A stretch of DNA of 27,866 nucleotides, from contig JASLID010000039.1 of assembly GCA_030153045.1 (NCBI GenBank), positions 1-27,866 on the forward strand. Direction: 5' to 3'. The translations under genes were made by a program, and so were the position numbers. This document shows positions 17,254-24,135 of the stretch, one piece after another. This DNA comes from Flavobacterium sp. (GTDB lineage Bacteria; Bacteroidota; Bacteroidia; Flavobacteriales; Flavobacteriaceae). The stretch's first letter is position 1; each line of letters begins with the position of its first letter. The notes under the pieces are model-generated. The model ran no database searches and had not been told where the DNA came from. It saw only the letters and a program-made list of their open reading frames with translations.

Positions 17254-17676
17254 ATGAAACAGAAAGTCCCAGTGTCTGTAATAATGACGCAAAATATTAT
17301 TAAACTCAATTTGACCGATGATTTGTCGAAGGCGGAAAGCTTGTTTAAACAGTTTAAAATTAGACATATTCCCGTAGTTAGCGGCAACAAAATACTAGGC
17401 ATGTTGAGTTACACCGATTTGGTCCGAATTAGCTTTGTTGATGCGGTAGATGATGATGATGAAGTGGTTGATACAACAGTTTATAATTTGTTTACTCTTG
17501 AACAGGTTATGACAAAGAATCTAGTGACCATTACACCGGAAACTACCATTAAAGAAACCGCTGAAATTTTAGCAAGTCGAGAATTTCACGCTTTGCCGGT
17601 TTGCAATGGAGATTTGTTGGTTGGAATTGTTACCACCACTGATTTGATTAAATACTTGATAGATCAATACAATTAA
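17254..17676 (+). CDS. CBS domain pair protein
   Basis: Tandem CBS domains bind adenosyl nucleotides and usually sense energy or ligand state; the partner here is unknown. From ATG 17254 the protein has 140 residues, almost nothing beyond the two domains: CBS1 from VPVSVIMTQNIIKLNLTDD to GMLSYTDLVRISF, an acidic linker DAVDDDDEVVD, and CBS2 from LEQVMTKNLVTITPETT to GIVTTTDLIKYL. Upstream in-frame starts exist at 17197 (TTG), 17218, 17227 and 17248; the conserved domain begins just after 17254, and a -7-like box TATCTTTA at 17208-17215 would place the transcript start inside the longer versions. It converges on rpe with a shared terminator. Confidence 0.85.
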   Translation: MKQKVPVSVIMTQNIIKLNLTDDLSKAESLFKQFKIRHIPVVSGNKILGMLSYTDLVRISFVDAVDDDDEVVDTTVYNLFTLEQVMTKNLVTITPETTIKETAEILASREFHALPVCNGDLLVGIVTTTDLIKYLIDQYN

Positions 17677-17703
17677 AAAGGCGCTCAATGAGCGCCTTTT
17701 TAA
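17673..17703. terminator. Bidirectional terminator between the CBS gene and rpe
   Basis: AAAAAGGCGCTC (17675-17686) pairs perfectly with GAGCGCCTTTTT (17690-17701) around a 3-base loop, with A- and T-runs on both flanks. It can stop transcripts from both convergent genes. Confidence 0.93.
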
Positions 17704-17707
17704 GTTT

Positions 17708-18370
17708 TTATAGTGTTGTGATTTTCTTTAAGTGAGCAGTAGTTTCAACGGGATTTTCGGCGTTGAAAATGTAGCTTCCAGCCACCAAAACATTAGCTCC
17801 AGCTTCGACTAATTGTTTTGCGTTTTTATCAGTTACGCCACCATCAATCTCAATTAGTGTATTTAAGCCTTTGTCGTCAATCATTTTGCGAAGTTTACGC
17901 ACTTTTTCGTATGTTATTTCTTCAAATTTTTGCCCTCCAAAACCTGGGTTGATTGACATTATTAAAACCATATAACATTCCGAAAGAATATCTTCTAAGA
18001 CTGATACAGGAGTGGATAAATTCAAAACTACTCCGGCTTTACAGCCAGCATTTTTTATTTGTGTAAGTGTACGGTGTAAGTGAACCGTTGCTTCGTAATG
18101 AACCGTGATGATATCAGCACCAATTTTAGCAAAAGTTTCAATATATCTTTCTGGTTTTTCAATCATCAGGTGTACATCCAATGGTTTGGTTGCGTGTTTT
18201 TTGATGGCTTCAATGACAGGCATGCCATAAGAGATGTTAGGCACAAAATGTCCGTCCATGACGTCAATGTGAAACCAATCGGCCTCACTGTTGTTGATCA
18301 TTTCGATGTCACGTTGTAAGTTGGCAAAATCTGCAGCAAGCACTGAGGGTGCTATAATGGTATTCTTCAT
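17708..18370 (-). CDS. rpe: Ribulose-phosphate 3-epimerase
   Basis: Rpe interconverts ribulose 5-phosphate and xylulose 5-phosphate in the pentose phosphate pathway. The 220-residue TIM-barrel protein has all the family marks: IAPSVLAADFANLQRDI at the N-terminus, WFHIDVMDGHFVPN with metal-binding His and Asp, DVHLMIEKPERYI, VHYEAT, MSINPGFGGQKF for phosphate binding, and IEIDGGVTDKNA with the late catalytic Asp. Length and start are normal. It is a single gene on -, with a short leader after a TATTTTTG -7 box and the shared terminator at its end. Confidence 0.97.
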   Translation of the reverse strand: MKNTIIAPSVLAADFANLQRDIEMINNSEADWFHIDVMDGHFVPNISYGMPVIEAIKKHATKPLDVHLMIEKPERYIETFAKIGADIITVHYEATVHLHRTLTQIKNAGCKAGVVLNLSTPVSVLEDILSECYMVLIMSINPGFGGQKFEEITYEKVRKLRKMIDDKGLNTLIEIDGGVTDKNAKQLVEAGANVLVAGSYIFNAENPVETTAHLKKITTL

Positions 18371-18389
18371 TGTGTTGTTGTTTGTTGTA

Positions 18390-18397
18390 CAAAAATA
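18390..18397 (-). promoter_or_regulatory. Candidate -7 promoter element for rpe
   Basis: On the minus strand TATTTTTG matches TAnnTTTG exactly, 19 bases before the rpe ATG, implying a leader of only about 12 bases. No TTTG is found 19 bases upstream, where repeat-like sequence begins. Confidence 0.45.
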
Positions 18398-18468
18398 GTT
18401 ATTTATTTCATCCGTTCGCTATCGCTCGGGCGTGTATTTGATGATTTGTTTATTTGAGATTTTTTAAT

Positions 18469-18543
18469 GCGTGAAGGATTAAGGCGGTATCCTCGTAGTG
18501 AAACGGAGAGATAAAGCCGAAAGCCTGACCCGAAGGGTCACGC
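18469..18543 (+). repeat. Structured dispersed repeat-like element in the rpe-rpoD spacer
   Basis: The 362-base spacer from 18371 to 18732 has no gene. This part can fold: GCGTGA (18469-18474) pairs with TCACGC (18538-18543). Inside, GGC..TATCCTC (18483-18494) pairs with GAGAGATA..GCC (18506-18518), and TGACCC-GAA-GGGTCA (18526-18540) is a perfect hairpin that competes with the closing stem. I recall similar text (GCCTGACCCGAAGGG) as a widespread intergenic element in flavobacteria, but cannot confirm it here. Confidence 0.5.
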
Positions 18544-18558
18544 CCTATTAATAATTTT

Positions 18559-18583
18559 AGATTGCTTCGTACCTCGCAATGAC
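18559..18583 (-). repeat. Inverted copy of the dispersed repeat found after ftsZ
   Basis: Read on the minus strand this is GTCATTGCGAGGTACGAAGC followed by AATCT. It matches 8740-8764 at 24 of 25 bases, the only change being C to T. The two copies are about 9.8 kb apart in opposite orientation, each beside a terminator. Confidence 0.85.
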
Positions 18584-18590
18584 AAATGCA

Positions 18591-18638
18591 TAAAAAGCAA
18601 AACTCCGGAACCCGAGCGCTCGCGCGAACAGACCGGAG
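18591..18638 (-). terminator. Second terminator downstream of rpoD
   Basis: On the minus strand CTCCGG (18638-18633) pairs with CCGGAG (18608-18603) across a GC-rich loop that contains the palindrome CGAGCGCTCG, followed by TTTTGCTTTTTA. Its 3' arm and tail repeat those of the first terminator. Confidence 0.6.
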
Positions 18639-18642
18639 GATT

Positions 18643-18680
18643 GCTTAAAAAAGCAAAACTCCGGTAATCAGCCGGAGTTT
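18643..18680 (-). terminator. First terminator downstream of rpoD
   Basis: On the minus strand AAACTCCGG (18680-18672) pairs perfectly with CCGGAGTTT (18664-18656) around a 7-base loop and is followed by TGCTTTTTT. It lies about 50 bases after the rpoD stop. Confidence 0.88.
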
Positions 18681-18732
18681 CAATCATCAATCAAAAAACG
18701 AACAGTCGTGGACTGTTGTTACGGTCTTAGGA

Positions 18733-19596
18733 TTAACCTAAATAAGTTTTCAAGATTTTACTTCTTGAGGTATGTTTTAATCTACGGATTGCTTTTTCTT
18801 TAATTTGACGAACACGCTCACGAGTTAAATCGAAAGTTTCTCCAATTTCTTCTAAAGTCATTGGGTGTTGGTCGCCTAAACCGAAGTATAAACGCACTAC
18901 GTCTGCTTCTCTTGGTGTCAATGTTTCTAATGAACGCTCAATTTCAGTACGTAATGATTCGTGAATTAATTCTCTATCAGGATTTGGTGATTCTCCAGAA
19001 CGCAATACGTCGTAAAGGTTAGAATCTTCACCTTCTACAAGCGGTGCATCCATAGATAAGTGACGACCAGAGTTTTTCATAGACTCTTTTACGTCATTTA
19101 CGGTCATGTCTAATTCTTTTGCGATTTCTTCTGCCGAAGGAGCACGTTCGTTAGATTGCTCTAGCAAAGCGTACATTTTATTGATTTTATTAATAGAACC
19201 AATTTTATTTAAAGGCAAACGAACAATACGAGATTGTTCTGCCAAAGCTTGAAGAATCGATTGACGAATCCACCAAACGGCATATGAAATGAATTTGAAA
19301 CCACGCGTTTCATCAAAACGTTGTGCTGCTTTGATTAATCCTAAATTTCCTTCGTTAATTAAATCAGGAAGTGTTAATCCTTGATTTTGATATTGTTTTG
19401 CTACGGAAACAACGAAACGTAAATTAGCTTTTGTTAGCTTTTCTAATGCGCGTTGATCTCCAGCCTTGATACGTTGTGCTAATTCTACTTCTTCATCAGC
19501 TGTAATAAGGTCAACTTTTCCAATTTCTTGTAAATACTTGTCTAACGATGCAGTTTCACGATTAGTTACCTGCTTGGTAATTTTAAGTTGTCTCAT
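18733..19596 (-). CDS. rpoD: Primary RNA polymerase sigma factor (RpoD/SigA)
   Basis: This is the housekeeping sigma factor. At 287 residues it is the short Bacteroidota form with no region 1.1. Region 1.2 begins at SLDKYLQEIGKVDLITADEE. Region 2 includes ANLRFVVSVAKQYQNQG, DLINEGNLGLIKAAQRFD and FKFISYAVWWIRQSI for -10 recognition and melting. Region 3 follows with APSAEEIAKELDM. Region 4 has TLTPREADVVRLYFGL and the helix-turn-helix LEEIGETFDLTRERVRQI. It stands alone on -, with a promoter, an exceptional Shine-Dalgarno sequence upstream and two tandem terminators downstream. Confidence 0.97.
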   Translation of the reverse strand: MRQLKITKQVTNRETASLDKYLQEIGKVDLITADEEVELAQRIKAGDQRALEKLTKANLRFVVSVAKQYQNQGLTLPDLINEGNLGLIKAAQRFDETRGFKFISYAVWWIRQSILQALAEQSRIVRLPLNKIGSINKINKMYALLEQSNERAPSAEEIAKELDMTVNDVKESMKNSGRHLSMDAPLVEGEDSNLYDVLRSGESPNPDRELIHESLRTEIERSLETLTPREADVVRLYFGLGDQHPMTLEEIGETFDLTRERVRQIKEKAIRRLKHTSRSKILKTYLG

Positions 19597-19603
19597 GTAG
19601 TTT

Positions 19604-19609
19604 CTCCTT
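19604..19609 (-). promoter_or_regulatory. Strong Shine-Dalgarno sequence of rpoD
   Basis: On the minus strand AAGGAG lies 7 bases before the rpoD ATG (AAGGAGAAACTACATG). The dcw, efflux and other starts in the window have no comparable sequence. Confidence 0.85.
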
Positions 19610-19632
19610 AAATTTTAAGTGTGTGAGATGGT

Positions 19633-19663
19633 TATACGTAGCGAGTTGGTAAAAAGTTACAAA
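19633..19663 (-). promoter_or_regulatory. Candidate rpoD promoter
   Basis: On the minus strand TTTG (19663-19660) is followed after exactly 19 bases by TACGTATA (19640-19633). This is the spacing of the Bacteroidota -33/-7 promoter; the -7 part matches TAnnT but not the final TTG. The start codon is 37 bases further on. Confidence 0.5.
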
Positions 19664-19717
19664 AATTTAATTATTTTTTTTAAACATCATCATATTTCAG
19701 TTTTTCAGAGCTTAAAA

Positions 19718-21403
19718 TTAGTATTTGTAGCTCAAACCAGTTTGTAAAGTGATTATGTAGGGTTTGTAATCATTTGCTCTGTCAAAACCTTTGAGATGGT
19801 ATTTTAAATTAGGGCTTAATTCGACGTTGATTTTGTCGGATATTTTATAAGATAACGTCAAATTTAAATTTGCTGTGTAACTTGTTTTGTTTAGGTTTTT
19901 TGCTTTTCCTATGTTGAATTCACTAACTGATTTTGATTTAAGATTTAATTCATTGTTTCGTAAGAATAAAAATCCTAACCCTGTAGAAGTGGCAAATCCA
20001 AATTTACTGTCTTTCCAAATGTAGTACAATTCTAATGGTATTTCGGCATAACTAATTTTCTGATTAAAAGTCACTTCCGAATCATTCATGAACAAAGCAT
20101 TTATTTCTGCCTCTGTTTTGGTTATTTGATAATCGGTATTTCTATAATCTAAAAAAGAATCATTTTGTTTAAATATTGTTGTTGCACTTTTGGTGTTAAT
20201 CATGCAGTAACCAATTCTGAATCCAATTTTTTTTGCAATCATTGCTCTAAAATAGATTCCATAGTTAAAAGAAATTGCTTCTTTTTTTGAGCTTACATTG
20301 TATTTGTCTGATAATGGATTTGTATTGTTAAAACTATTTGCATAGCTAGGTCCAAAATAGGGGGTTAGATACAAAGCATATTTTTTTTCTTTCTTTTTGT
20401 TTAAGCTGTCTTTTGGCTTGGTCTTTTTGGGTTCCTTTTTTTTAATTTTCTCTTCAATAAGTGGTTTTGTTATTGAGTCAATTTTCGGTTCTTCTTCTTG
20501 AACAATTTCTACCACGCTTTTTTTGGTATTCGCTTTAGATGTTGTTCTTAATGGAGTCTTTTTTTTTATGTTAATTTTCGATGGTTTTCTCTTTTTTTTT
20601 ATACTGTTAGTTTTTTTCTGTTTCGAAGAAATACTTTTTTGGGTAAGAGGTTGTGCTTTCTTCTGTTTAGAAAGAATGTTTTTTTTGATTGAAGGATGTG
20701 TTTTTTTCTTCTTTTTAATTATATAAGTATACTGCTTTACTATTTCATATTCTTCATAATCTTCGGTAGATTTAACTAATCGTCTGGTGTTTTTAACAAG
20801 TCTGGTTTTTTCGTAAGTTAAAGTTGTTTTGTTTTTATTAGTAGTAGTTTTAGCTTTGTTAGAAACAGTTTTACTTTTGTTAGTATTTGCTTTTTGATTT
20901 CTTTTTTTAGCTGAAGTTGAATCGTTTACTAATGAATTGTTTTCTGTTAATTTTTGATTGTTCAACTTTTGAGATGAGTCTTTACTGTCAGATTCAGTAA
21001 AAGCATTCAAGGTAGTTGTTCTTTCTTCTTGAGATGAAATATGATCTGAATCGAAGTTTTCAACACTTTCATTTTCAACGCTATTTAACTCGTTTTTAAT
21101 TTCATCATTAGTATTGATTTCATTTTCTTCTTCATTTGTGTTTTTAGATTGGTTTACAGATGAATTGTTATTTTGTTTTAACTGATTTTGATCATTCGGT
21201 AAGGTTGTATAAAAATAAACACCTCCCAAAAACAGACCAGCGATAAGAATTGATGAGTATATCCAAAAAAGAGGAAGTCGCTTTTTGGGATTATTATTCA
21301 AATCTTTTTCAATGTTTGTCCATAAATTGTCACTTGGAGATTTCTCCAACTGATCCATTTTTTCTCTAAACGCTTTTCCTATATCGATCTTACTATTTTC
21401 CAT
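19718..21403 (-). CDS. Anti-sigma-like membrane protein fused to a C-terminal predicted outer-membrane beta-barrel
   Basis: The 561 residues fall into four parts. (1) 1-42: a charged cytoplasmic end with the W..I...L pattern (DNLWTNIEKDL) seen in anti-sigma-like proteins of flavobacteria. (2) About 43-67: one hydrophobic helix (WIYSSILIAGLFLGGVYFY). (3) About 70-340: a linker, first rich in Asn, Glu and Ser, then strongly Lys-rich with repeated K-S-x-x-S-K-Q-K-K units. (4) About 340-561: alternating beta strands (YALYLTPYFGPSYA, FGFATSTGLGFLFL) ending in LSYKY, as in PorT/OmpA-like barrels. It overlaps the ECF sigma gene by 11 bases. I infer a sigma regulator spanning the envelope; the barrel could instead be a periplasmic beta domain. 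Two A9 tracts in the sense strand lie in the Lys-rich part. Confidence 0.75.
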   Translation of the reverse strand: MENSKIDIGKAFREKMDQLEKSPSDNLWTNIEKDLNNNPKKRLPLFWIYSSILIAGLFLGGVYFYTTLPNDQNQLKQNNNSSVNQSKNTNEEENEINTNDEIKNELNSVENESVENFDSDHISSQEERTTTLNAFTESDSKDSSQKLNNQKLTENNSLVNDSTSAKKRNQKANTNKSKTVSNKAKTTTNKNKTTLTYEKTRLVKNTRRLVKSTEDYEEYEIVKQYTYIIKKKKKTHPSIKKNILSKQKKAQPLTQKSISSKQKKTNSIKKKRKPSKINIKKKTPLRTTSKANTKKSVVEIVQEEEPKIDSITKPLIEEKIKKKEPKKTKPKDSLNKKKEKKYALYLTPYFGPSYANSFNNTNPLSDKYNVSSKKEAISFNYGIYFRAMIAKKIGFRIGYCMINTKSATTIFKQNDSFLDYRNTDYQITKTEAEINALFMNDSEVTFNQKISYAEIPLELYYIWKDSKFGFATSTGLGFLFLRNNELNLKSKSVSEFNIGKAKNLNKTSYTANLNLTLSYKISDKINVELSPNLKYHLKGFDRANDYKPYIITLQTGLSYKY

Positions 21404-21944
21404 TATGTAGGTTGTAATTATGGAATGACTCTTTGGTACTTATTTTTTCTTTTAAAATCAATTTTGCTCTGTGAAGATTTGATTTTGAGGTGCTTTCAGA
21501 AATAGAAAGCATATTTGCAATCTCTTGATGGGAATAATCATCTAATTCATAAAGACTAAAAACCAAGCGATATTGATTGGGTAATTCTTGAATTAACGAC
21601 AATAAATGGTCTAATGAAAAATCAATTTCGGTTTTATCAATTTCGGTATCATCACTGTAATCGTCTTTAATAGGCAGTAATTGGAAGTTTTTCTTGTAAC
21701 TGTCAATGGCTTTATTAATAACAATTCGTTTCATCCACCCTTCAAAAGAACCTTTATTGTTGAATTTATGGATGTTTGTAAAAATTTCAATAAAGGCATT
21801 ATGTAAATTGTCTTCCGCTTCCGCTTCGTTTGGGCAATATTTTAGACTTAGCACAAAAAGAGTTTTTTTATACAAATGGTATAACTCTTCTTGTGCTTGC
21901 CTGTTTTGCTTTGCGCAAGATTTTATAAGGTTTTCTAAATTCAA
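21393..21944 (-). CDS. ECF-type sigma-70 family RNA polymerase sigma factor
   Basis: This alternative sigma factor likely directs transcription in response to an envelope signal. Of 183 residues, region 2 covers about 20-90 (LYHLYKKTLFVLSLKYC, AEDNLHNAFIEIFTNIHKF, SFEGWMKRIVINKAIDSYKK) and region 4 about 115-170 (LLSLIQELPNQYRLVFSLYELDD split from SHQEIANMLSISESTSKSNLHRAK). Region 3 is absent, as expected for ECF factors. No ATG precedes the conserved start, so TTG at 21944 is taken. The next gene begins inside this one (ATGGAAAATAG holds both the start and this stop), so the two are translationally coupled. Confidence 0.93.
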   Translation of the reverse strand: MNLENLIKSCAKQNRQAQEELYHLYKKTLFVLSLKYCPNEAEAEDNLHNAFIEIFTNIHKFNNKGSFEGWMKRIVINKAIDSYKKNFQLLPIKDDYSDDTEIDKTEIDFSLDHLLSLIQELPNQYRLVFSLYELDDYSHQEIANMLSISESTSKSNLHRAKLILKEKISTKESFHNYNLHNGK

Positions 21945-21970
21945 TTTTTGGCGGTAATTACTTTGGTTTG

Positions 21971-21978
21971 CAAATGTA
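21971..21978 (-). promoter_or_regulatory. Candidate -7 promoter element for the ECF sigma gene
   Basis: TACATTTG on the minus strand matches TAnnTTTG and lies 26 bases before the TTG start. The -33 part is not convincing. The ACGCAACC element found before the neighbouring lipoprotein genes is absent here, so there is no sign of self-activation. Confidence 0.4.
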
Positions 21979-22017
21979 GATTGATTTTTAACAATATAAG
22001 TCTTTCAGATTTTAAAA

Positions 22018-22704
22018 TTAAAAAGGAATCGCGTCCCAAGTGCCAGATGATGATGGGTGAGTGAAAGTGCCTGATATGCCCATTCCAGATAAAGTCCCGG
22101 TATATACATAAGTAGAATTTGCAGGGTCATTTCCTTCCCAAATATATGTCAAAGTGTTTCCGTTTAAAGACCAGGTTCCATAGGTGATAAAATATCCTTG
22201 ACCGGGTCCTATTTCATCAAATTTTGTAGTACCATCTGCATAAAAATTTATTTTTGAATCTATGGTATATTGGTTTTGCGTATAGTGTGTTGAAAATTTC
22301 CAAACTGTATCGCTTAATGATAAAGTACTGAATGATTGATCGGGACCATAACTAATTCCTAAATCATTAATTGCGAAAACTCTAAAGTAGTATTTAGTAT
22401 TAGCTGTTAAATTAGTAATTGTTGTACTGAACGTGTTGCTTGCTTCGTTTATTTTATTGTCATTTATTGTAGGATTTGGGTTTTTACTCCAACAAACACC
22501 GCGTGAAGTTACTTCGCTGTTTCCATTTGATATTACTTTTCCACTTATTTTTATGGTAGTTAATGTTACTTCAGAATTACCAACTGTTGTTTCACTGTTT
22601 ATAACGGGTATCGATGTAACTGGAGCGTCAACCGTCTCATCGTTACTACATGATAGTGTTGAGATCATTAATAGGGCTAAAAAGAAGTGGTTTAATTTTT
22701 TCAT
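22018..22704 (-). CDS. Lipoprotein with fibronectin type III-like domain
   Basis: The 228-residue protein has a lipoprotein signal peptide ending STLSC with Cys at 19, followed by SNDE. Residues about 40-130 form a Bacteroidota Fn3-like repeat (TTIKISGKVISNGNSEVTSR, then GVCWSKNPNPT and TNLTANTKYYFRVFAINDLG). The last 95 residues (DTVWKFSTHYTQNQY, YADGTTKFDEIGPGQG, YGTWSLNGNTLTYIWEG) resemble a small lipocalin-like beta module with the W..DGT..F..GTW pattern. No enzyme motif is present. It is a cell-envelope protein of unknown role. It has its own ECF-like promoter and lies just upstream of the ECF sigma gene on the same strand. Confidence 0.8.
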   Translation of the reverse strand: MKKLNHFFLALLMISTLSCSNDETVDAPVTSIPVINSETTVGNSEVTLTTIKISGKVISNGNSEVTSRGVCWSKNPNPTINDNKINEASNTFSTTITNLTANTKYYFRVFAINDLGISYGPDQSFSTLSLSDTVWKFSTHYTQNQYTIDSKINFYADGTTKFDEIGPGQGYFITYGTWSLNGNTLTYIWEGNDPANSTYVYTGTLSGMGISGTFTHPSSSGTWDAIPF

Positions 22705-22733
22705 GATTTAATTTTATAAAAGTTGTTATATTC

Positions 22734-22763
22734 ATTAGTCCTAAAAAAAAGTAAAGGTTGCGT
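22734..22763 (-). promoter_or_regulatory. Putative ECF-type promoter of the Fn3 lipoprotein gene
   Basis: On the minus strand ACGCAACC (22763-22756) continues as TTT and is followed 15 bases later by GACTAAT (22740-22734). The same arrangement occurs at 24136-24162 before the other lipoprotein gene. The ATG is 29 bases downstream. Confidence 0.55.
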
Positions 22764-22787
22764 TATGAATAAAAAAATATTTCAAAA

Positions 22788-22824
22788 AAGAAAATCCCGT
22801 TTCAAACTGAAGAGGAGTTTTCTT
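22788..22824 (-). terminator. Possible terminator after the DUF1566 lipoprotein gene
   Basis: On the minus strand AAGAAAACTCC can pair with GGGATTTTCTT (two internal mismatches), followed by a T-rich tail. The stem is imperfect, so confidence is modest. Confidence 0.4.
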
Positions 22825-22833
22825 TATTTTTTA

Positions 22834-24117
22834 CTAGAAATATCGTATTGCCCTTGTTTTGTTTTGAGCTTCAAATTTTTGCTGAATGCTCAAATTACCA
22901 TTTGAAAAATCGATTGTCTTTGCTGTATTAGCATCATTTTGAGATGAAGACCAATACGATGTTGATGAAAAGTTTCCTAGATTTTGAAGATGTAAATTAG
23001 TGTAGACTAAATTTAATTCGTCAATGGATGGTAAAAACCAATCATTATTTCCTCCAAATACTGCGTTTAATGTATTTTTAGTGCTTACAGTACCGTTGTT
23101 TGCATTGTTACATAGGGACGGATTAAGGTAATAGTTGGTTAGACTGTTATGGAAATTCGCTATAGATACACTATTGAAGTAACCAGTCCCAACATCAGTA
23201 CCAGAAGAATTAAATACATCAGAACCAAAGCAACCCCATTGTGAAGTAGTTAGGTCAGTTGTGCTTATTTCCATATATCTCCATCCGTTACTGTATTGTC
23301 CTTTGTCGTAAAATACAATCCCTCCCGATGGACCATTTGAGCCAATAGTATATTCTGTTTGATTTTCACAGACTTTCTCTAAAGTTAAATTACTATTTGG
23401 AGTTAAAAATTCAATTTGCATGTCTGAAAAGATAATTTTATGATTCTTATTCCAATATTGACTAACAAGGGAATTTCCTTCTAAATGAATATTCAAAAAA
23501 AACTGATCTTCAATAAATAGAAAAATCCATGTACCGTTAAATGTGACGTTGTTGTAATTGAATTTTATAGTTCCATCAGGATTCGCTGTAAAATAACCTG
23601 ATGCGTATTGATTGTCTTGTCCTTCATGATAAGGGACTTCCCATACGCAATTGCTAAATAATCCTCCACAATAGCTTACAATGTCTTCTTTAGAACAATT
23701 GTCAATCGCTATTTTTAATTCTGCATTATTATTAATTATTATTAAATCTCCATTTACTAGAGTTGTAGTTATAGGATAGCTGATACTGATGGAGTAATTT
23801 GGATTTAAAGTTCCTAATAAATTGCTGAAACTATTATCTCCACTGATTGAAACTGTTTCTATAGGTTGAAGATTGGAATCATAAACAATCAAGGCAAAGG
23901 GATATATGAAATCGATGCATTCGATTTTTACTAATGGATCTTGACTGTCTGTAGTAACTCGGCCTAATAACTTGAACAAGTAAGATTCGTTATTGATAAT
24001 GTTTTCAGTGGTTGTAGCGTTTTTTAAATCGACTTTTTCATTTTCACATGAGCCGAGTAGAAGTGTTACAATGAAAAGTGTTAAAGATAATGTTGCTTTT
24101 AAAAGATAGTTTTTCAT
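22834..24117 (-). CDS. Lipoprotein with C-terminal DUF1566-type domain
   Basis: The 427-residue protein starts with a lipoprotein signal peptide (LTLLLGSC, Cys at 24). Residues about 30-140 are an unrecognised beta-rich region. About 145-255 resembles the lipocalin-like module of the neighbouring lipoprotein (SYCGGLFSNCVWEVPYHEG, ANPDGTIKFNYNNVTFNGTW). From about 265 the DUF1566/Lcl fold appears: GSNGPSGGIVFYDKGQYSNG, NDWFLPSIDELNLVYTNL, SYWSSSQNDANTAKTIDFSN and a final RAIRYF. These domains are common in secreted or surface proteins of Bacteroidota, often with FISUMP-like relatives. The gene has an ECF-like promoter and lies between the HTH regulator and the Fn3 lipoprotein. Confidence 0.85.
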   Translation of the reverse strand: MKNYLLKATLSLTLFIVTLLLGSCENEKVDLKNATTTENIINNESYLFKLLGRVTTDSQDPLVKIECIDFIYPFALIVYDSNLQPIETVSISGDNSFSNLLGTLNPNYSISISYPITTTLVNGDLIIINNNAELKIAIDNCSKEDIVSYCGGLFSNCVWEVPYHEGQDNQYASGYFTANPDGTIKFNYNNVTFNGTWIFLFIEDQFFLNIHLEGNSLVSQYWNKNHKIIFSDMQIEFLTPNSNLTLEKVCENQTEYTIGSNGPSGGIVFYDKGQYSNGWRYMEISTTDLTTSQWGCFGSDVFNSSGTDVGTGYFNSVSIANFHNSLTNYYLNPSLCNNANNGTVSTKNTLNAVFGGNNDWFLPSIDELNLVYTNLHLQNLGNFSSTSYWSSSQNDANTAKTIDFSNGNLSIQQKFEAQNKTRAIRYF

Positions 24118-24135
24118 AAGATTAGTTTTTAATAA

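Noticed and set aside
18371..18732. A riboswitch upstream of rpe or downstream of rpoD
   Set aside because: The foldable element lies on the far side of the rpe promoter and beyond the rpoD terminators, and it matches no riboswitch core I know.
20523..20726. Plus-strand Phe-rich open frame
   Set aside because: It is the complement of the Lys-rich coding tract of the barrel gene; composition is fully explained by that.
22433..22905. Plus-strand open frames opposite and upstream of the Fn3 lipoprotein gene
   Set aside because: They overlap a convincing lipoprotein gene, or the spacer with its promoter and terminator, and show no recognisable protein features.
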